64,000 nucleotides of DNA from Galbula dea. Its lineage: Eukaryota > Chordata > Aves > Piciformes > Galbulidae. The notes beneath the pieces are model-generated. The model saw only the letters and a list, made by a program, of their open reading frames with translations. It was not told the DNA's origin and made no database searches. The position numbers and the translations under genes were made by a program. How positions within the stretch are numbered: position 1 is the first letter of the stretch; each line of letters begins with the position of its first letter. Below are positions 22,501 through 31,500 of the stretch, piece by piece. Location of the stretch: positions 98,179-162,178 of the forward strand of contig VWZX01010545.1 of assembly GCA_013399015.1 (NCBI GenBank). The letters are read 5' to 3'.

Positions 22501-25500
22501 CTTCTTAACCCCCAGCCTAAACTACTCTACTTAACCCCCAGCCCAAACTACTCTATTTCTAAACTTCAGCTTGAACTACTGTACTCAAAACCTCAGCCTA
22601 AACAGGAACACAGATCCCAAACTTTACAAACTCCACCAGGAGTTCAACTGCTTGCACCCAGCTTCAGAGGCCAAGCTTGTTGGTAAGAGGAGTAACCCTC
22701 AGGAAGCCAACTTTTCCCACACCTTAAGGAAATGCCAGGGTGGCTGTGAAAGCAGAATGTGTTGCAAGGTGTGGGGATGCATTTTGCAGCAGCAGGGTTT
22801 GCAGTGCCATGCTGGAAGAGGATGACCAGGCCACTGTCTGCTGCTTTGTGCATTCCCACTCCCACCTGCTGTTTCTACCTCTGGATTTCACTCAGAAGAG
22901 CAAGACTTTTCCTTTCCTCCTTCCCACCAAGCAGCACAAAACACCAAGCTAAGAGCAAAGGTGGAGCACAGCATCTGCCTGTCCTTTCTCTGCATGGACA
23001 CAGAGTTACCTTGGTAGAATGAGCAGTGAATTGTGTCACACCATGAAATCACCCTAAGCACAGAGGCAGCTCTCCAGAGAGGGGACTAAACCTTTCAGAT
23101 GTTCCTCAGTTCCTACCTGGCAGCTTAACTTCCTCATGGTTATTTAAAACCTAATGATTCCAATTTATTAGTGCTCATTAGTGGCATCATCTCATTGCTG
23201 TTATAATATAATCCAGAATAAATTGTAGAATGGATGCATGGGTTGAAGAACACATCAATCCTTACAGTTTCATTTGTCAAACTGTCCTATTTGGGCTCTT
23301 CTCCTGGGTTACCAGGGAGAGGACAAGAGGAAATGGCAACAAGTTGCACCAGGGGAGGTCTAGATTGGATATCAGGAGAAATTTCTTCCCTAAAAGAGTT
23401 GTTAGGCATTGGCTCAGGCTGCCCAGGGCAGTGGTGGAGTCACCATCCCTGGAGGAGTTCAAAAACCATCTAGCTGTGCTCCTTAGGAACATGGTTTAGT
23501 GGCATGGGGGTGTTAGGTGGCTGGTTGGACTTGATGACCTCAGAGGTCTCTTCCAATGTTAATAGTTCTGTGGATTTCTTAGCCTCATGGCTTCTCTGAT
23601 GTTCCTGCTTCTTCTGAAAGACTCCTTGTAGTAAACAGCTTGTTGTTACCTCTACAGGATCATACCAGAAATGAGATTGCAGTTGCAGCTACCATGGCAC
23701 ACGAGATGGGTCACAACCTCGGCATGAGCCACGACACCAAGGACTGCACCTGTGGGGCTCCAGTTTGCATCATGACAGACACTGTCAGGTAGGGCTTGGG
23801 ATAAACAGGGAGCAGTTCCTGCATGGGGAGCTTCAGGAAGAGCTTTGGATGAGCTACCAGTCTCCCAACTGATTCTCTTTTCCTCTCTGAGATTATTCCA
23901 TGGAAATGAGACAGAAAAACTGAAGCAATTCCAGGCCCTGTAGGATATCCCCAGCCAGATACCCTCAAAACCAGCCCCAAATCAACCCAAACTTTAGTTA
24001 CTTTTGGATAACATTAGCTTTGTGTGTGTGTGTGTGGTGGAGACCTTCACATTAAACCACCTGTCATGTCCTGCTTCTAGTAACAACAGCATCAAAGTGC
24101 TGTGGTTCCTCAGATGCCAGAGCTTGCCCAAGATTTACCTCTCCTACCTCCTCTTCTTTCCTCCTCTGAGGACCACAGCAAATCCTTGCACCTCAGGGTG
24201 GGAATTCAGTTCAGTTTCCATCTCCAGCTGAACCCCCTTGGGCCTCTTCTGAACAGCTCAGGGGAAAACTAATGCTCAAAGCATCCAGGCACAACCCAGG
24301 CTTCAATCTTTGGGCTGTGGGCTTGATCCCAGGCATGTTTACCTGGACTACAGGAACTATTTCTGCTCTGTTTGCTTCCCCTTTCTTTATCTGCTGTAAA
24401 TAGGAGATAACCATTGTCATTTTTAATATATATATTAGTTACAGCAATAGTTTAAGGGTGCTCACTTGTTTTCTGACTCTTGTAAAGGCAGTGCTTGGCT
24501 CTAATGTAAATCCTCCTCCTTTCCCACCCCAGCTCTGTCATCCCTGACAAATTCAGCTCTTGCAGCCTCCAAAGTTTTGAGGCTTACATGATGAGTGACA
24601 TGCCCAAATGCTTAACCAACATCCCAGACAGAAGCAACATCATAGCACCTGCAACCTGTGGGAATGGCTTTGTGGAGAAGGGAGAGGAATGTGACTGTGG
24701 AACTCCAGAGGTATCTGTAGAGCTGGGAAGGAAAGAATACTTGGAAGGGATCAAGAGTTTCCCTCAGGCTGGAGAGCAGCTGCTTGCTGTTTAGTTCCTG
24801 AGGTGGGCAGCTCAAAGCTAGCTGCAATGTGTGTGTAGGAACTGTGGCTGTCAAACTGCTGGTCAGCAATGCCCCCCCCCAAAAAGGTGGGCATGGCAAC
24901 TGCATGGCTAATGATGCTGGGTGGAGGGGAAGTGAGAATGGGGAAAAGCCAGACACACAAAACCATGGGGGCAGAAAGAAGCATGTTCCCTGCCCAGCTT
25001 CTCTCAGCACTTTGCTAAGCAAAGGTCCTGTGTGCTCTTGATGCACTCACTCTCATGGCATGGCTTCTAGGGAGGGTGGTTTCCAGAGAAGCCAAGTGCA
25101 GGTCCAAAGTCTCCTTCCCTCCCTTGCTAACCAAGCATGGGCTGGTTCCCTGGGGAGGCAGCAGAGAGGGGACCAAGCCCTGGAGCAGTAGCAGAGCTCT
25201 GACTGCTGCCTCTGCCCCAGGAGTGCACAAGTGACTGCTGTGACCCTGAGACATGCAGACTGACAGAGGGTTCCCTGTGTGCATATGGGGAGTGCTGTGA
25301 AAACTGCCAGGTAAGGCTGCTTTTCATCTCTGGCTTCTCACCTCTTCCAGGGTGTATTTGGGTTTTTTTGGTTGGTACCTGTAGTTAGTAACACAACACT
25401 GTAGTGAGAAGCACCCTTTGGCCACCCCAAACTACATCACAGCTATCACTTCCCTCAACTTTTCCACATCCTGAAGAAAGAAGCATTTTGCTCACCCATT

Positions 25501-28500
25501 TTCTCCTGGGGAGGAAAGCACCACCAGGCACTAATCTTGCCAGCTTTAAATTAGACATGGACCTGGCTCCTCCCATGTTTGTACAGCAAGGATGGGATTT
25601 GTATCCCTTGATTTTAGCCCTTCAGGTCAGGGTGACTGCAGGGTAAGGGAGGGGATTCTGCCTCTGCTCTGCTCTGGGGAGACCTCCCCTGCAGTGCTGG
25701 GGCCAGCTCTGGAGTCCTCAGCACAGCACAGACATGGACCTGGGGGAGCAGGGCCAGAAGAGGCCACAGAGATGATCTGAGGTCTGGAACCTCTCTGCTG
25801 TGAGGCCAGGCTGAGAGAGTTGGGGTTGTTCAGCCTGGAGAAGGCTCCAGGGAGACCTTAGTGCAGCCTTTCAGGACTTAAAGAGCCTACAGAAAAGATG
25901 GGGAGAGACTTTTTATCAAGACCTGTTTGGACAGGACAAGGGCTGATGGTTTGAAACTAAAAGAGGAAGATTTACACTAAATAGAAGGAAGAAATTCATC
26001 ACACTGAGGGTGGTGAGAGCCTGGCCCAGGTTGCCCAGAGAAGTGGGAGATGTCCCATTGCAGGTCAGATTGGTTGGGGCTCTGAGCAACCTGCTCTAGT
26101 TGGAGATGTCCCTGGTCCCTGCAGGTGGCTTGGACTAGATGGACTTTGAAAGGTGACCTTGAAAAGTCCCCTCCCACCCCAAGCATTCTATGATTTGTAC
26201 AGAGCAGAGGGCAGCAGGGTGTGAAGTGTGGCTTTGCTTTCCCCTCCCTGCAGTACAGAAAGGCAGGAGCTGTCTGCAGAGCAGCTAAGGATGACTGTGA
26301 CCTGGCTGAGATGTGCACTGGGTTATCTGCAGAGTGCCCAGCTGATCGGTTCCGTGTCAACGGCTACCCCTGCAGCTATGGGGAGGGCTACTGCTACATG
26401 GGGATCTGTCCCACCAGGGAAAACCAGTGCAAAGCTGCTTTTGGACCACGTGAGTACAAGCTGGCACTGGAAAAAATCAGATGGCCTAGGTTAAAAGAGA
26501 GAGGAAGAGGGAGAGAGGGTTTGTCAGCTAGTGAATCATCCAAGAGCTTCTTGTAGCTCAGGAAGAGCACCTCTGTATAAATGACTCCTAGTTTGCAGCA
26601 TAAAGCTAATTATTACTTCTATATCTAGCCCTCTAAGTGCTGACAAGCATGTGAGCTGAAGCTCAGAGCACACCAAGCAGTGTGCTTCCAGAGAAGTGGG
26701 AAGTGGTGAAGTGAATTCCTCTTCTGGGCTCTGCTTTTGAGAACTTTGGGAAGGAGTTGGGTGAGAACTCCTGGCTTGACAGGAAGAGGAAATGTCTGTA
26801 TTTCTCATTCATGTCCAAATTTAGCATGCCTTTATGTGTCTGAAGTTGTGGGGTGGCTTTTCCTCTTCCCAGTCCTAAACCATCTCCAGTCCTATGTTGC
26901 TTCTCTTCTGCAAGGTCTGGGTAGAGAGAGAACACACAGGAGAGCTTCTGCTGGGGGGACATGGTTCCATTGCAGAACTAATGCCTGAAGTGCCAGACAG
27001 AATCCCTTAGGCCCATAGGTAACTTCACTAGGAAAGGGCATTTCCTCCACAGGTAGAGAAAATAGAGGATTTTTAGTTCTCAGAGGCAGAGAACCCAAAC
27101 TAATCCTACTGCATTCTCCTCCTTCACAGAGGCTACTGAGGCTGCAGCTTCCTGTTACCAGATGAACCAGAAAGGGGTATATTATGGGTACTGCAGAAAA
27201 GAACAAGGTAGTCACGTCCCCTGCCACAAAAAGTAAGCACTGTGTTACAGGAGACTGCTGGGGTTTGGGAGGAGAGAGCATTGCTAGCCAAGTTAAGAGG
27301 CAGCTGCAATGAGGGGGCTACTTTAGATGGCACATATGCCCACAGGTCCCTTCCTGGGCAGTCTGGATAGTGTGGGGAAGCCAGTTCTAAAAACACAACT
27401 GGTTTCCAGCCCCTGAGATCAGTCTGAGCAAGTGCAAATGTGTACAGATAGATATAGATAGATACAGATGATATAGATATATAGATATAGATGATGTAGA
27501 TATAGATATCTGCATGCACATGCAGTCAAGCACAGGGAAAGGCCTTTTGGGACCTGAACCTCAGAAGTCAGCTCTGTTAAATACTCATTTCTGCAGATTC
27601 CTGTGGGCTCCCCAATCAGCTCAAGAGGAATTAAGAACCTGCCACTTTCTGCTCCCCAAAAGACCAGAAAACACCAGACAACCCAAATTCCTTTCTGCAG
27701 CTTTGTCTTTGGAGCTTCCCCTAGACAACACATTGAAGCAGGAGGAGAGAGCAGCTCAGGTAGCTTTGCTGTGCCATGTCTGTTGTTCCAGCAGCTCTTC
27801 TTCTCCTTCCAGAGATATCATGTGTGGAAAGCTGTTCTGCACTGGGGGGAAGGAGATGCCTCGGGATGGGAGCTTGGTAACCTTTGAGTCCTGCAAAGCA
27901 AGCTTCCCCAGGAATGGAGTAGAAGACCCAGGGATGATTCTTGATGGAACAAAGTGTGGGAATGGGATGGTTAGTAGAAAAGAGCTTTTCTCTTTCTCTT
28001 CTTTCCCCTCTTTCAGCTTTCCTTCTGTTGCTAGCTCTTTCTCCAGACAAGAGGGATTTGAAAGAGGGAAGTGGACACCAAACTCCTCCTCTTCTGCTTT
28101 GCCAAACCTTCTGCCTTGCCTCTAACAGAGATCAGCAGCAGAGAGGAACTGTTCTCATTCCAATCTCCTTATGCCTGGCTGCTGACTTGGTAACTGGCAC
28201 AAAAACACCTTTGTCTGGAGGGTTAAAAGCTCACACTTCTATTCCTGTGTTAATTCTTTCCTAGCAGATGTGCTAGGCATCACTGAATGCCATTCCCAGA
28301 GCCTCTGCTCTATATTTCCACTTGGCAAGGGGGGAGGGAAGGATGAAGGATTGAAGAGGAGTGGGAAGCAGTGATGTTTGGACATCTCTGCTACTCCCTT
28401 TTGCTGTAAAACACCCAAAACTCAAAAGGAAAATCATCTCCACATCCCAAACTCCTGATGCAGGTTTCAGTGGTTTGCAGCCCTGTTTCTATGCTTCCTT

Positions 28501-31500
28501 TTTACTCTTCATCACCCTCTGCAGGTTCTGAAAGCAATAAATCACTCTGTTAACCCTTGCCCTGGACATTTCAGGTCTGCAGCCATGGTGAATGTGTCTA
28601 TGCTGAAGATGTCTTCAGATCAAGCAACTGCTCTGCCAAGTGTACTGGACATGCTGTAAGATATGAACATCTGATGCTACTGTAAAAACAATGGAAACCT
28701 GTATCAGCTAGAGACCTTGTGGATAACAGTCTTTAAGTGATTGGGATAGGAGTCTGCAAACAGTTCATGTCCTCAGAAGCTTCCTGTGCTTTGTTCTGGG
28801 AGCAAAGCTACCCTGAGAAGAGCATCCATCATCTGCTGAGGAGATCACAGCAGATGGACACAGATTTTGTGTCTGGCCCTGCCTACTGAATCACAGCTCT
28901 TGTCTCTTGGTTATCTTCTCTTTTGGGAAGGTAATTTTGTGTTCATCTTACCTGAACACTCAGAGACCTAAGGATGTGAAGAGTAACTCTGCTGCTTTGT
29001 GCCATGCACTGGAGCTTTCACTGCAGAACACCTGCAGAAGGCAGCCAAGAGCAGACAGCCAGGTCTGTCCTTTCCTGCACAAAACTGCAACTCTCTCTGC
29101 TGAATTTTAGCCCAAATAAAATGAGAGGAGGTTTCCAGACCTAACTTCAACAAACTTATCAGGACCCTGCCCCAGAGCCACTGAAACTTTATGCCATCAG
29201 AGCTGCACTCATCTTTCCAACCTGACCATCTTCCTGCTTTTGGGCTTCCCTAGGTGTGTGACCACGAGCTGCAATGCCAGTGTGAGGAGGGATGGGCTCC
29301 ACCAAGCTGTGACAGCTCCTCAACAGTCATCAGTAAGTGCTGTATGGCTACAGCTTGAGTACTGTCACCCCCTGGCTGAAATGAGCTGCTGAAACCCCAG
29401 GGAAACAGCCTAAACTGGCACTAGGTGTCAGAGAAGGCTCCAGGGAGACCTTAGTGCAGCCTCTCAGGGCTTAAAGGAGCTGCTGAAACCCCTGGGAAAC
29501 AGCCTAAACTGGCACTAGGTGTCAGAGAAGGCTCCAGGGAGACCTTAGTGCAGCCTCTCAGGGCTTAAAGGAGCTGGTGAGAAAGATGGGGAGAGACTTG
29601 TCAGCAGGAGCTGTTGGGACAGGACAAGGGCTGATGGGCTGAAACTAGAAGAAGGAGATCCAGACTAGAGAGAAGGAAGAAATCTTTCACAGGGAGGGTA
29701 TTTTGCCACTGCTCATGATGGGAAACTGCTCATAGTAGAACTTTTCTGAGCCAGCAGCTTGTGTTCTCTCCCCTGCCAGGCTTTGCTGTTGTTGTTGGGG
29801 TGCTGGTGGTCCTGGCTGTCACCGCAACTGCAGCAGTGCTGCTCATCCGCTTCAGAGGCTTCAAGAAGAGGTAAAACATTGAGCCACTGAGACACAAAAT
29901 CCCTAGAGCTAAGCCACTTCTGGAGAGCTTGTCCTAGGAGTGAAGTTTTCAAGGGAGTGCAGGGAGCTAGACACTGGAAAGCCAAAGGAATGAGTCCATG
30001 AGCTTTGCTGAGCTGTTTCAGAGGTCCCATTGCTGGGTGAGGACTGAAAAGCTCTGAAAATGAACCTTAAATAACTAAAATAAGAGGGAGGGAGGGGAGG
30101 GAAGGAAGGAAGGAAGATATGACTATATAACACATCAGCAGGCATTTAACTTCATCAAGTTCTTACAGTTCTCTCTAATATCTGTGTAGCTGTCAGACCA
30201 TCAGAGGACCTGAAGCCACAAACCAAGTCTTTGTGGATCAAGAGCAAAGACACAGAGAATATCCTGTCCTGCCAGTACCTGCCCAGAAGGTAAGAGTGGG
30301 AAGGCACTTGGTCAGCTGGAGTTTCCCTGGGCCTTTAACTGAGGGCTCAGAATATCAAAGCTCATCAGCTAAAGAGGGCTATGTTTCCACCAGGGTTTCC
30401 AAACCCTTCTCTGGGGCTGAGGGGGGCAGTGCTGTGAATCCCAGCACAGAGGAGTGGGGAAAGCAGCTTACACTGAGCCCCTGAGAAACAGTGAAGGGGC
30501 ATGGCCAGGGAATAGACAGGGTAAGGGCTGCAGCCAGCTCAACTGTTCCCTCTTTCCAGGTGAATGATAAGAAACTTCTGCTCCCTGTGCCTCCACCCCA
30601 GGAGAGCAAACCACACCAGAGTGTAAGTACTCCAGGAGAAAGAAGCTCTTTGCTTCCCTGTTGGCTTTGGGGACAATAGACACACCAGTTCATGCTGTGG
30701 TGGTGACCTGCAATGACAATCTTAGCCCAAAATTGACTTTGGGGACAGCAGACACACCAGTTCATGCTGTGGTGGTGACCTGCAATGGCAATCAGCCCAA
30801 AACTGGCTTTGGGGACAACAGCACACATAAATTTATGCTGTGGTGGTGACCTGCAATGGCAATCTGAGCCCAAAACTGGCTTTGGGGACAGCAGACACAT
30901 CAGTTCATGCTGTGGTGGAGATAAGCAATGATAATCAGCCCCAAACTGGCTTTGGGGACAGCAGACACACCAGTTCATGCTGTGGTGGTGACCTGCAATG
31001 GCAATCAGCCCAAAACATGCTTTGGGGACAACAGCACACACCAGTTCATGCTGTGGTGGTGACCTGCAGTGGCAATCTGAGCCTAAAACTGGCTTTGGGG
31101 ACAAAACAAGAGCATATTCTCTTGTTCATGCTGTGGTGGTGACCTGCAATGATAATCTGAGCCCAAAATTGTCTTTGGGGACAAAACAACAGCATATGCT
31201 CTTGTTCATGCTGTGGTGGTGACCTGCAATGACAATCTGAGCCCCAAACTGGGGAAATCACTGCACCCCAGGTAGGGCCCTGCATGTTTTCTCAGGGTGA
31301 CAGCACAAAGCACCCCTGTTCCTGGAGGGCTTGTGTCCTTCTACCTCTATTAATGCACTTTACATGGAGAACACAGGCAGATCACCCACACACTGTGTCT
31401 CTACAGGGTCAATATGCTTTCTGCTCTCTTCTTTTACAGCCTGTCACAAGGCCACAAGTTCCTCCACCTCCTGTTCCTTCTGCCAAACCAACCTCTTCTC

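Noticed and set aside
22445..22602. CRISPR-like or satellite array
   Set aside because: Contiguous tandem units without spacers in a vertebrate intron; an ordinary minisatellite.
30379..31104. 241-codon minus-strand frame
   Set aside because: Mostly translation of the 70-bp tandem array in intron 21.
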